Of a stretch of 64,000 bases of DNA, positions 1 through 9,904 are shown piece by piece; position 1 is the stretch's first letter, and every line of letters begins with the position of its first letter. Source of the stretch: Oncomelania hupensis (Eukaryota > Mollusca > Gastropoda > Littorinimorpha > Pomatiopsidae); the NCBI GenBank assembly GCA_036898135.1, contig CM072513.1, forward strand, positions 31,967,446 to 32,031,445, given 5' to 3'. The notes beneath the pieces are model-generated. The model worked only from the letters and a program-made list of their open reading frames with translations. It was not told where the DNA came from and ran no database searches. A program made the position numbers and the translations under genes.

Positions 1-905
1 TCTTCCTAGAGCGCATCATGTCAGATGCTCTTGCAGACCATGAAGGCACAGTCAGCATAGGGGGTAGAGCAATCTCCAATCTTCGTTTTGCAGATGACAT
101 TGATGGATTGGCTGGAGAGGAACAAGAACTTGAACAGCTTGTACAGAGGCTTGACACCACCTCCAGAGCCTATGGAATGGAAATAAGTGCAGAGAAGACC
201 AAAGTGATGACCAACAACACCAATGGCATCAATACGGACATCAAAGTCCAAGGCCAATCCCTCAACACAGTGCATAGCTTCAAATATTTAGGAGCCATTG
301 TATCAGACAATGGGTTTCGACAGGAAGTCCTCTCCAGGATCGCACAAACAACTGCTGCCCTGACAAGGTTGAAGCCCATTTGGAAAGACAGGACCATCAG
401 TCTACATTCCAAAGTAAGACTGCTGCGCTTCTTGTCATCTCCATCTTCCTATATGCTTGCGAAGCATGGACCCTCACAGCAGATCTCCAACGAAGAATAC
501 AAAGCATGGAGATGAGGTGCTACAGAAGACTTCTGGGCATTTCCTATACCCAACACATCACCAACGACGAAGTCCGACAGACCATCACACAAGCCTTTGG
601 AAAACACGATGACCTGCTCACAGTGGTGAAGAAACGGAAACTCGGATGGTATGGCCACGTCACCAGATCATCAGGCCTTGCAAAGACTATCCTGCAAGGC
701 ACAGTGCAAGGAGGTAGAAGAAGAGGGAGACCGAAAAAGAGGTGGGAGGACAACATTCGAGAATGGACTGGTTTGACACTGAGCGAAGCCATCAGGGCTG
801 CTGAGGACAGAGAAAGATGGAATATGCTGGTTAAACGATCATCTGTGGTGCCCCTACGATCTTCGGGTTACGGGACAGGACAGGACAGGACAGGACAGGA
901 CTGAC
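1..905 (+). mobile_element. GGATA/GGACA-tailed LINE, 3' part with broken reverse transcriptase
   Basis: This is the 3' part of a non-LTR retrotransposon. An open frame at 18-515 contains FADDIDGLAG, an FADD version of the reverse-transcriptase catalytic motif, followed by KTKVM and FKYLGAIV, which are typical of the RT palm/thumb. The coding frame then shifts near 420 into 380-904, which carries the C-terminal part (YACEAWT, GWYGHV, GRPKKRWEDNIREWTG). Frames therefore overlap and the copy is dead. It ends in a short ACAGG pentamer array (868-901). Four related + strand copies and one - strand copy occur in the window. The 5' end lies outside the window. The LINE clade was not resolved by eye. 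Confidence 0.85.
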
Positions 906-1029
906 AGGTACCAAGGGGTGTTATTTGATAATGAACACATATTGTGAAATAGGTAGGCCTATATTCTTGCTAGATCGGACGAAACTAAATTTAAATAAGG
1001 GCAAGGAAATGATTGTAATGATGTCTGTT

Positions 1030-1610
1030 AACACCTTGTTATTATAATCATGATGCTCCTTGGACAGGAGTATAAACCGAGGTCTATTCTGTGCCCGCAG
1101 GCAGGCAATCCATCGCACAGACTTGTCTTGACGATCATGTCCTTGAGAGGTGTGCCAGAAACATAAAACACATCCAGCAAGCACAATTAATAGCAATACT
1201 GGATGCTACATAGGCTTACCGCTTTTCTCAAGATACCCACCAGGCTCAAAGCGCGGTGATCTGTACCAACATACACGCTCACATGTTTCACCCACTCTCA
1301 CATACACAACGAATACACATCTATCGCTCAAACATGTGGTGTAAAGGCAGGGAGATCGCTATTAGAAGGCGGAAAGGAATTCAAAATGTCATTTTGGAAA
1401 TTTTACATTGACTGCTTCCAATATCATTATTGAAAGGAGGGAGGAAACCGGAGTACCCAGAGAAAACCCTCGGTGTTCTGAAAATGTCTCGATCCTAAGT
1501 CACTTAAGTTCGTCCCCTGCGGGGTTCAAACCCGCGATCTTCGGCATAGAGGAGGACCTACCCTATCAACCGAGCTACCAGGCCATTCCCAAGGTCCTAT
1601 CCTCCCTCTC
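1030..1610 (+). repeat. Dispersed SINE-like repeat with tRNA-like end (family R)
   Basis: The stretch shares long blocks with repeats at 4320-4655/4869-5110, 34450-34900, 38225-38695, 51765-52065 and 60950-61580. The shared blocks are an 'AGTATAAACCGAGGTCTA' segment, 'GCTCAAAGCGCGG(C/T)GATCTGTACC' in shorter runs, and 'ACATGTGGTGTAAAGG'. Near 1525-1590 the minus strand reads like a tRNA B box and A box (GGTTTGAACCC and TAGCTCGGTTGATAGGGT), which suggests a pol III-derived head. I see no coding capacity. Confidence 0.6.
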
Positions 1611-1667
1611 CCCCAACCCTTGGTCGTTCAGGGTCGCTCAGTTGTCTGAGGAGTGAGACAGTGCGAG

Positions 1668-1985
1668 CGTTGTGGCCGCGTGGTCTAAGGCGGGACTAAC
1701 TTGCCTTGTCCACAGGCTAGAAACCAATGGCGCCTGACAGGTGTGGGATCGACCCCGATCCTTGACGTTATGTTTCTGTGGATATTATTTACTTTCGACT
1801 AGGGCAACGTTCCGGGGATTTTCTCCGTGTGCTCCGGTTTTTTTCTCTTCCAGCAAAATGTTATAAAACACAACTAATATTAGGTAAGTTGGTTTGGGCA
1901 CGCCATAGGCTGCGACTATGCCTTCCCCATGGGAGGCGGCCCAGAATTTTCGGATAAAAAGGAACAATAAAGTGTTTTAAAAAAC
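1668..1985 (+). repeat. tRNA-like SINE
   Basis: A tRNA-like head is visible: a TGGCCGCGTGGTCTAAGGC-type A box at about 1672-1690 and a GGGATCGACCCC B box at about 1745-1756, with a long variable-arm-like spacer as in Ser/Leu tRNAs. A roughly 200-base unrelated body follows (FTCCGGGGATTTTCTCC-like segment near 1815) and ends AT-rich near 1980. The head has too many departures from a cloverleaf, and a body follows it, so I read it as a SINE and not a functional tRNA. Confidence 0.5.
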
Positions 1986-2063
1986 AACAACAACATAAAA
2001 ATAAAGCAGCAAGTTGGCACATTGGGCCGCTTGAGGTAGGTAGGTATGTAGGTATAGGTAGGT

Positions 2064-2645
2064 TCTTTTTTGATTGATTGATTGTTGCTTTAGGTCCAGC
2101 GGACTCTTCCGAGCCAAATCAGGACCGGACAACCCCCAATCCGCATAAAAGATCTGCCGAAACAACCCTAGTGGGAAAATTGAATGCCCTCCACCGGCCA
2201 GTCACTTTACAATAAAGACATCCCACGCAGGGGACGGCTGAGGCTTTACCCCAACTACTCGAACCCCCGGTTACAAAAACAAAATAGAATACAAACATCA
2301 TTATAAATTATCAACAAAACACATACATATAAAATGCCTATAGTGCTAAATAATAACATCATAGGAAGCCCTAGTGACCACCCGGCAGAAAGCGTCCAAC
2401 ACTCCCAAGCTGATCCAACAGATCTCATACACAAACAAGGAGTCTTGTCCAGGAAGAGTTTTCAAGAAAAAAGGTAGGTCATTGATCTAGCGAAGAAGAA
2501 GATAGTATAGCAGAGTGATAGGACAGATCAGGAATGGGAAAGAGCAAATGAGTAAGACAGCGACAGTGGGAATTTAAAGCACTAAATTTCCAGAAAGTGG
2601 GGATACTATTTATACTGAAACCCCCGGCACTCCAACGGGGGTACT
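2064..2645 (+). repeat. Hairpin-ended dispersed element (family H), copy 1
   Basis: The unit begins TTGCTTTAGGTCCAGCGGAC and runs about 570 bases to a terminal hairpin at about 2622-2642, whose arms CCCCCG and CGGGGG pair around a 9-base loop. The same unit recurs at 44583-45134 and 52615-53203, with fragments at 7435-7570 and about 57705. This copy has TAGG-rich tetranucleotide tracts on its left (2034-2062) and further right (2769-2790). No open frame of note. Confidence 0.7.
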
Positions 2646-2959
2646 GTTGCCGCAGTGAATCAGTCATGCCTACAAAGGCAAGACAGGTTTTCAACTGGGG
2701 CTTTCACTTTTCCCTTTATAGGTTAGAACAATCTACAGTGGCAAGATTGCTCATGACCCCAAGGGGTGTATAGGTAGGTAGGTAGGCATATTAGGTAGAT
2801 CTCGTCTTCAACCTGCGACTTGAGCCGGAAAAGCGCTATTTAACTCAACTTTCTATTATGATGGTACCTCTTAGGTCTATTTCGCTGCAGCTGTTGTTTC
2901 TATGCGGCCAAGACTTTGATCAACTATTATATGTGAAAGAGTCTTTTCTGTAAATCCAG

Positions 2960-3092
2960 TTCGACAACGCTGGGCTCAGGCTGAATTCGGTGAGGGTTGT
3001 GGACACTGGCAACTACACCGCCACGGTCGGCATCAACAGCTTAGGAAACACTTTCCGACAAGAAAAGTTCCATGTGACTCTGCAGGTTGGAG
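2960..3092 (+). CDS. Ig-superfamily gene, exon a
   Basis: It is bounded by TAAATCCAG before and GTAGGA after. It encodes an Ig C-terminal half with VVDTGNYTATV and ends in phase 1. An alternative donor at 3086 (phase 0) would not join the next exon in frame. The F-strand position that normally holds Cys (YxC) is Ala here (YTA). Confidence 0.65.
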
Positions 3093-3309
3093 GTAGGAGA
3101 CTGCGCTGATGATGATAGGACGACGAAGACGACGATGACGACGACGATGATGATGATGATAACGACGACGATGATTATGGCGACATTGAATTTACTGAAA
3201 ACTCCAACTACGACGACGATGACAGTGATGCTAATGTTGATGGAGTAACACAGATTTTGTTCGTAAATGCAATTGCTGGTGTGACAATGACGACGACGAT
3301 GATTATGAC

Positions 3310-3340
<31 letters not shown>

Positions 3341-3843
3341 ACGACGACGACGACGACGACGATGATGATGATGATGATGATGATGATGACGATGCTGATG
3401 TAAACAGCGACGGTGATTATGGCGACTGAGAACTCCTACAATGACGATGACAGTGATGCTGAAGTTGAACCCCTTGACTGCTTTTGACGAGATAAGTCGT
3501 CATACAATAGTGTGACGAAATATGCCAATGACGTGTTATCTAGTCATCATCATTGTGACATTTTTTTTGTTTTTTTTTTGTCTTGTTTTCTCCACTGGAC
3601 AGTTAAACCGTCAGCAAAACAAATACATACTATTGGAAAGCTTAGAACACCGGCTGTTTAACGTTCATAAGTTAGGAATAATAAAGCTTTTCATTGACGT
3701 GTGGCAACCCACCCTAGCCCCTATCCTCACCCCACTTCACCCACATGACGGAAAAGCTGATATTTGCATTAAACAGGGACATAAATGAAATGAATGCAAT
3801 AACGCGCATCCACACACGAAATTTAGGCTACAACAAGTATGAT

Positions 3844-3923
<80 letters not shown>

Positions 3924-5446
3924 ACTATCGCTCATTTGGACTATAAATAAATAAATAATTAAATAAATAAATATTTGTATTAAAACAATTAATTCTGTTA
4001 TTTCATTATCTTTTTCAATTTTTTTCCCAAATGATACGCAGTTATTTCTAATACCGTTTAAGCTATAATTTTTAAAATTGTTTTACAATGGTGAACCAGA
4101 TTTGCCTGGCAAATAGGCCTAGTTGTAACTTAGTGCTATTCTCCCTTGTCAGTGAAAGGGTTAAGTCATACAGGTGTTATTGTTGTTGTTGTTGTTGTTG
4201 TTGTTGTTTTTTAAAGGAAATGCAATAACTGGTGCGTAGACAACAAAACACGACGATATGAAATCTTTCTTAGATCTGTTTTCTCTGATTCGTTTCATAG
4301 GATAACAACAAGGCATACTTAAATAATGCAGTATAGTACTAATACTGGATGCTCTATATTATTCGCATTTATTCTAAATCTGACTCAAAGAGCGGCGATC
4401 TGTAATAAACAAGTACCCTCATTATGATGACTAAGTCTTATCTATACTTTATTTAAGTTATAGGGGCGCCGCCGCGGCTCATTGGTGAATTTACCTGCAC
4501 AACAAAGTATTCAATGTTACACCTTAATGACATTGCAAACAGTGGTTCAAAATTTTATGGTCGACGGGCTTGGAGCGCTGATAAATGTACATTACCTTGA
4601 TGCAGAAGCAGCCCCTACACCTTCGAATGAGAGCATTACCCGAAGCCAAGCCTGTAGGGGCCGGGTAGCTCAGTTGGTAAGAGCGTCTTGCTAGTAACCG
4701 AAAGGTCGCTGGTTCGAATCCCGGATTGGTCAACGTGTGATCATATTATTTTCCCCTTTACCAACGACTGGCCCGCTGGTGTCAGTATAAATCGGTCCAG
4801 TAGTCACCTATATGCGAAAGTGTCGTGTGACTATAATCTACAAACAACAACAACAACAACAACAACAACAAGCCTGTGCACGCACGGCCTTTAAAGATCC
4901 TGACGCGCATGTCCTAAACGGATGAATGCCAGCTACATAAATAAACACACCTAGCAAAGCGCTAGATCGTTTCTTCACCACCATCACCACCACCATCACC
5001 ACCACCATTACCGTCACCATCACCAGTCTTGTGCTCTCTTGTCTGGTGTATCAGACGATGTGCCTTAAGTCCAGGCAGCGTGTGGGCGCTTCGGGCGGGC
5101 TCCTGTATCCGGCCAGCGCCCTGAGCTTGGAAAAAGCTCTTTCTCAGTTTCTGTATTGCAAAAAACGATGAGGGAACTGATACACGTCTACATCTAATAA
5201 TTTTGTGTCATGTTCAAAGATTCCCTGATGACGGAGGACGGGTATTTACACATAGTGCTGGAGCCAGAAGCAGTGCACAATCCCCGCACAGGATCATGGG
5301 CCATCCAGCTCAAATGTGGCGTTTTCACCTATTTCGGCGACCCACCTATTCTAATGGAATGGATTGTCAGTTACTTTTATTGCATGGTGGGGAGGGGGGG
5401 GATTTGAAATGGGGAGAGAAGATTGGGTTGGGAGAATGGAGCGTGT

Positions 5447-5524
<78 letters not shown>

Positions 5525-5950
5525 AAGAGAAGTGAAGAGAAGAGGAGAAGAGATGAGAAGAGAAGAGAAGAGAAGAGAAGAGAAGAGAAGAGAAGAAGAG
5601 AAGAGAAGAGAAGAGAAGAGAAGAGAAGAAGAGAAGAGAAGAGAAGAGAGGATAACTCTATTTTGCAAGGGTAAAAGAGTAAGCGCTGGATGCGCTTTTT
5701 TTGTAACATCTTGCCCTTGGGGTTTGTAACAATACCTATTAAATACAATGACTTGTTATAACATTAATATCATGGAACAATAACACATAAACGAAGGTCA
5801 TCATTAGATAAAACCACTGTCAAAAAATCGAAATCAAATTATTGTTTATTTAATTTTTAATGTCTTTTAAGAAATGTGTTCTAAATTCTGCTAATTTAGA
5901 TGCTGGAGTGCGGAGATCTTCAGAAAAGTTATTCCACAAAGTGGACCCAG

Positions 5951-6036
<86 letters not shown>

Positions 6037-6125
6037 AAGAGAGTGAGAGAGAGAGGGAAGGAAGAAGTAGGGGAGAGATAGAGTGAGAAAGAGGGTAAGT
6101 GAGAGAGAGAGAGAAATAGAGAGAA

Positions 6126-6178
<53 letters not shown>

Positions 6179-7995
6179 CAATAATTTGACGTATGCGCTG
6201 GAGGGGGAGGGGGGGGGCAGTGTTCATTCATATACAATTATTTTATTTCAGTCTATCCTGAGAGTTTGTACAAACTCAGTGAAATAATACAATGACGAGC
6301 CTAGGAAACTTGGGAGATGGTGGGCTTAAAGAAAGAAATAAAGAAAAGGGAAAGAAAGAAACACATATAAAAGAAAGAAAGAAAGGTAGAAAGAAAACGA
6401 AACAATCAGTAATGCACTGGCATAGACTATCACTTCCAGTAAAACGCTAATTAGTGACACATTTACCATAATATTACTTTTTTCACTGAAAGTTTATTTA
6501 AGTGTGTGCTACTCTACTGTAATCTACTCTGCGCGTAAAGATGTTAGAAAATCAGCGCTATGCTGAACTGTCGGCAATGAATAAATGAGGTATCATCAGA
6601 AAGGCGCAACAAAGTTTGTGTAAAACAAACAGGGAGGTCACACTGTAGGCTTAGCAAGTTTCAGTTTAACTTTTTTTTCCTCCAACTTTTCAGAAACCCA
6701 CCCGAGAATCGGTGTCGAGCTTCGAGTACCTTCCGGACTCCAAACAATTCTATCTATTGGTGGACGACCCTGTGGAAGGCGGCAACTATACGTGCCGAAT
6801 TCCTCAAACTCAGCTTGAGGCAGCTTGCTTGACCCCGAACCATGCTGCGCTCGCACAGGCCACGAAATACGTGGACAAGGTCAGCCCGACTTAGTAAAAC
6901 CCTGGGTTCGTCATTACAACTTTTTTTCCCCTCCAGTATTGGGGTGGCAGAGATGTTCTGTGGAAGAGTACTGGGCTCGCGTGTTAAAGAGCCTGGTTCG
7001 ATTGTAAACGGAGGCAGGAGATTTTGCTGTTGTTGTTGTTGTTGCAGGGATCGACTTTCTGTAATGATTCTTTGTACAGTGGGTTCACTTTCTAACGTTT
7101 CGTTGCAGTGGGTGTCAGGGAAATCCAGCTTTAGCCTAATGCAGAAAAATACAGCATCCGTGATAAACCTAGAAAAACCAAGCATCCAATATAACTAAGG
7201 GAAAGCCAGGACTACAAACCAACCCTAAAGACCTGTCTTAATTGGGAGGCTCGTGGAGGTTCACGAAATCCTTTTTTTCGCAGGTTCTCCGCATATCCCG
7301 AACCGATAGGTTCCGGAATCTTTTTCCCCCCCAAAAGGTTCAGGAACCTAGGTTTAAGATCTAAGAACCTCGAAAAAAAAAAGGTTTTGTGAACCTTCAC
7401 GAACCTTCCAATTAAGACATTAAATTACATTACATGATTATTGCTTTAGGTCCAACAGACTCTTCTGAGCCAAATCAGGACCAGACAACCCCTGATCCGC
7501 ATAAAAGATCTGCTGAAACAACCCTAGTGGTAAAACTGAAGGCACTCCACCAGCCAGTCACTTCCACTTTGGACAAGCCATAAGAAAACCCGAACAGTTT
7601 GTTTAAATGGCAGGATGACACGATGTCATAACTATTACACATGATACGTGCGCTTGTGAGTGCAACGCTGGATTTGAAGCTATGAATTTGTTTGTGGTAG
7701 ATTAAAATAATGTTGCGTTACATTCAACTCCGCCCAATACAGCCAATAGCCTACAGTCGGTCGATCAATAGTTCATTCTTTTTTTTTCTTTCCTTTTTTG
7801 AATCGATACGTGACGTTTCTGTTGACTGACGGTTAATAATTATTGTGATTATGTTTCTTTTCTTTTGGTGATCGACAGATTGCTGCTCGTCTGGCCATCT
7901 TGGAGGGTGAGAACAAAGAACTGAAGAAACAGGTGCAGTGTGCCAATGTGACCTGTCCTCATGAGCTGCATAACATCATGTCTAATCTCATATAA
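2960..7995 (+). CDS. Ig-superfamily protein, 3' four exons (partial gene)
   Basis: Four exons with AG/GT borders join in phase: 2960-3092, 5220-5365, 6694-6879 and 7879-7995 (133+146+186+117 = 582 bases, 193 residues plus TAA). Exon 1 gives the end of an Ig-like domain (VRVVDTGNYTATV, the usual D-x-G-x-Y region). Exons 2 and 3 together form one complete Ig domain: B-strand Cys in IQLKCGVF, C-strand Trp in LMEW, and the F-strand Cys in GGNYTCRIP. Exon 4 is a short coiled coil (LAILEGENKELKKQV) with a C-x4-C pair, then the stop. Three N-glycosylation sequons (NYT, NYT, NVT) fit a secreted or extracellular protein. Ig domains followed by a coiled coil recall mollusc FREP-type lectins, but no fibrinogen domain follows; that family link is inference. 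The 5' exons are outside the window or unrecognised. Confidence 0.65.
3104..3425 (+). repeat. Imperfect GAT/GAC trinucleotide tract
   Basis: Runs of GAT, GAC and ACG dominate about 3104-3425, with non-repetitive islands near 3190-3290. It lies in the intron after Ig exon a, so the Asp-rich reading is not expected to be translated. Confidence 0.85.
3845..3919 (+). repeat. (CT)n microsatellite
   Basis: An almost perfect CT dinucleotide run of about 37 units, in the intron between Ig exons a and b. An (AAAT)n-like tract follows at 3943-3975. Confidence 0.95.
4168..4207 (+). repeat. (GTT)n microsatellite
   Basis: A run of GTT units, close to perfect, in intronic sequence. Confidence 0.9.
4320..5115 (+). 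repeat. Family R repeat interrupted by a SINE
   Basis: Family R sequence is seen at about 4320-4655 and resumes at 4869-5110 (TTAAAGATCCTGACGCGCAT; 'GCGCCCTGAGCTTGGAAAAAG'-like end). The block is split by the tRNA-Thr-like SINE at 4656-4868. A CAC/CAT-rich tract occupies about 4977-5025. Confidence 0.6.
4656..4868 (+). repeat. tRNA-Thr-like SINE with (CAA)n tail, copy 1
   Basis: The head reads as a tRNA: A box TAGCTCAGTTGGTAAGAGCG, an anticodon-loop-like CTAGTAA (AGT, Thr) and B box GGTTCGAATCC. A body follows (GTGTGATCATATTATTTTCC, then GTGTCGTGTGACTATAATC) and a (CAA)n tail. Nine-base duplications CAAGCCTGT flank it at 4647-4655 and 4869-4877. Other copies lie at 27535-27728 (+) and 29517-29708 (-). 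Confidence 0.88.
5220..5365 (+). CDS. Ig-superfamily gene, exon b
   Basis: The acceptor TGTTCAAAG precedes it and the donor GTCAGT follows it. It enters in phase 1 and leaves in phase 0. It encodes the A-to-C strands of an Ig domain, with Cys in IQLKCGVFTYF and Trp in LMEW. Donor strength is moderate, but only this position keeps the frame into the next exon. Confidence 0.6.
5446..5650 (+). repeat. (GA)n then (AGAAG)n microsatellite
   Basis: A pure GA run at 5446-5521 passes into an AGAAG/AGAAGAG pentamer array to about 5650. The unbroken purine strand is about 200 bases. Long apparent ORFs on both strands come only from the repeat. Confidence 0.95.
5955..6178 (+). repeat. (GA)n microsatellite, interrupted
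   Basis: GA runs at 5955-6026 and 6130-6175 are separated by a degenerate purine-rich stretch. Confidence 0.95.
6694..6879 (+). CDS. Ig-superfamily gene, exon c
   Basis: The acceptor is a pyrimidine tract ending CAACTTTTCAG and the donor is GTCAGC after GACAAG. Phase is 0/0, 62 codons. It encodes the second half of the Ig domain: LPDSKQFYLLVDDP, then GGNYTCRIPQ with the F-strand Cys and an NYT sequon, then a linker ending KYVDK. An ORF that runs past the donor stops at 6894, so reading through would give a shorter protein. Confidence 0.65.
7235..7418. mobile_element. Foldback/MITE-like element with ~43-bp terminal inverted repeats
   Basis: The left end GTCTTAATTGGGAGGCTCG and the right end (reverse complement GTCTTAATTGGAAGGTTCG) pair for about 43 bases with few mismatches, ending in T- and A-runs. 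The unit is 184 bases with no coding capacity. It lies in the last intron of the Ig gene. No clear target duplication was seen. Confidence 0.75.
7435..7572 (+). repeat. Family H element, 5' fragment
   Basis: It matches the first ~135 bases of the family H units (GCTTTAGGTCCAACAGACTC onward) and stops abruptly at about 7572. Confidence 0.7.
7879..7995 (+). CDS. Ig-superfamily gene, terminal exon d
   Basis: The acceptor TGATCGACAG is followed in phase 0 by 38 codons and TAA (7993-7995). It is amphipathic with Leu/Ile at heptad-like positions (LAILEGENKELKKQV), then C-x4-C and a hydrophobic end. No fibrinogen or lectin domain follows in the next kilobases. A 3' UTR probably continues beyond the stop; no AATAAA was found close by. 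Confidence 0.6.
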   Translation: MAARLAILEGENKELKKQVQCANVTCPHELHNIMSNLI

Positions 7996-8019
7996 TCCTT
8001 GGCTGACAGCACCAAGGCC

Positions 8020-8151
8020 AAGGACGCGTGCTTTACAATACGAAAGTCGTTGGCTACCTCGATCCTTCATTCAAATCCCCTCCCGATGCCTCTCCTCCCA
8101 TTTTCTCATTTATTGAATGCTTAAAGTGCGTCTGAGGTCAGGATCAAAAGC

Positions 8152-8190
<39 letters not shown>

Positions 8191-9560
8191 AAAAAAAAAA
8201 AAAGTCTCATTCATGTTAAGACTAAGAGATGAGATGTCTTAATAAGTGCGCAAAATTGCATCTAAATGTCGTGTCTGACTATTCAAAAGGTCTTCTGTTA
8301 CTGGGACTGTGTATCTTACCGCTCTTAGAATACGTTTACAGGCGAAGCGAAACATGGAGGTATATGCTTGTGACTCAACGCAGTTACAGTTTTGGCGACT
8401 TTCCTGCTGCTGTTTCTCAGCCTGTTGTATACGCCATGTCTGCATAGAAGGAAACTCGCGAGATGACGTTATGAAGAAACTGTAATGTCTTTTTAACCTA
8501 CTTACATGCTTATTTGAGAGCTTTCGCCCATAATAATGCAGTTTTTAAAGCTCAACTATGATCGTGCTATCTAGTGTAAAAGTTTGAGAAAAAACTACAA
8601 CAATCTCGGACTCACTTTAAGTTTAACTGTTGCAGCCAACAGATTTAGGTTCTGAAAGCAACCCACTGCCAGCAAAGTTTTAAGTTTACTGGTAATAATA
8701 ATAATAATTATGATGATAATAATAATAATAAGGTGGTCCTTTTGATTGTAATATGTGTTAAGATTGCAGCATTATTTTGTATGTGCGAGTGCATTGAAAG
8801 GGAAATGCTAAATAATGTATAAATATAAGATATAATCTACATAATGTGACTATGAAGTCACGGATCTTTCTATCTCTCTCTCTGTTGTTTCGAGTTTTAC
8901 TCTCTGGCTCTTTCTCTACCCCCCTTCCCCCTCCCCCATCCTTTCCTCTTTATGGAAGTATACAATTCCAAGTTCTTGTTGTGTGTGTACATTTTCTGTG
9001 AGTGTTCAAAATATCTTTGCACATACTCTATTTTTGTGAAAATACTTTCTTCTTTCTCCTACAAGTTGCTATTTTGGAGACCTTCTGGCCAAGCCAATGC
9101 AAAAGCTGATCAATGTTACATAAAAAGTAAGAGATATAGATTTAGATACAAATGTACTAATGATGGCAGGGAACACATTCTAAACGTATGTAAATCAGGG
9201 TGGAGAATTTTCCTCGGATCCGCGGAAGGCATTTGCATTTCCGATAAAAAAATATTGAGTTCCGAAATTTTTATTTTTTGTTTAATATATTTTTCGCGGA
9301 ACATTTCCGTGCCACATCCAAGTTATTTTGTCGGGCGTTCAGAGAAAGCGCCCGCCCGCGACTGTTATACAGAGCTATGCTATAAGGCGTATTTTATAGG
9401 CCTACTATGAGCAAGAAAACAAAATCAGGCGACCATGACTAGGAACAGTAGCCTATAAAGCGCGAGCATCCTCCTTCTTTTGTGTTACGCTTCAGCGATT
9501 CTTTTCAATGTCTTAACAGTCTTTTAAAATCACAATGTCTTGCTCTGCCGAAATTGGATT
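8020..9560. other. Intergenic/3' UTR region without recognised genes
   Basis: It contains a C30-A23 homopolymer junction (8151-8203), AAT-type short repeats near 8690-8735, a CT-rich patch near 8868-8945 and an AT-rich segment with several TTCCG/CGGAA words (9200-9320). No coding signal was seen on either strand. Confidence 0.6.
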
Positions 9561-9565
9561 TTTGT

Positions 9566-9637
9566 GTTACTCATTCAATCGCGTTGCGGGACATCATATT
9601 ATATGATGATGGACCGCAACGCGATTGAACGAGTAAC
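9566..9637. repeat. 72-bp near-perfect palindrome
   Basis: The left arm GTTACTCATTCAATCGCG continues through TTGCGG. The right arm is its complement with one mismatch in 24 bases. Inside are partly pairing CATCATAT and ATGATGATG segments. Flanking bases keep weak complementarity (GATTTTTGT versus GATTTGTTG). It could be a collapsed inverted-repeat transposon or an expressed hairpin. Confidence 0.8.
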
Positions 9638-9904
9638 CAACAAATCAAGATTCTTAACTTTTTTGAAAGGCATACAACATTCTTTTTTTGTGTGTTGTTT
9701 TTATCTACCGGGGCTTGGCCCCTGGACCCTACCGGGGCCTAAGGCGGACCCTGGGCCCCAGCCGAATTTCAGAGATTTCTTGATTCAGTTGTTCTCCACC
9801 CTGGTAAATGTGAAGCCAGAGATGATGAACGCTTATCTTTCATATACTATAAAAAATAGCATCTACCATAAACAAACCTACAGCACTAGAATAAAACAGA
9901 CAAC

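Noticed and set aside
3104..3425. Asp-rich coding exon
   Set aside because: The GAT/GAC tract is interrupted by stops in every frame and lies after a good donor, so it is intronic microsatellite.
5351..6237. Long Arg-Glu and Ser-Leu ORFs on both strands
   Set aside because: They are translations of GA/CT microsatellites; the same artefact occurs at 3737-3954, 39471-40061, 45489-45876 and 48667-49091.
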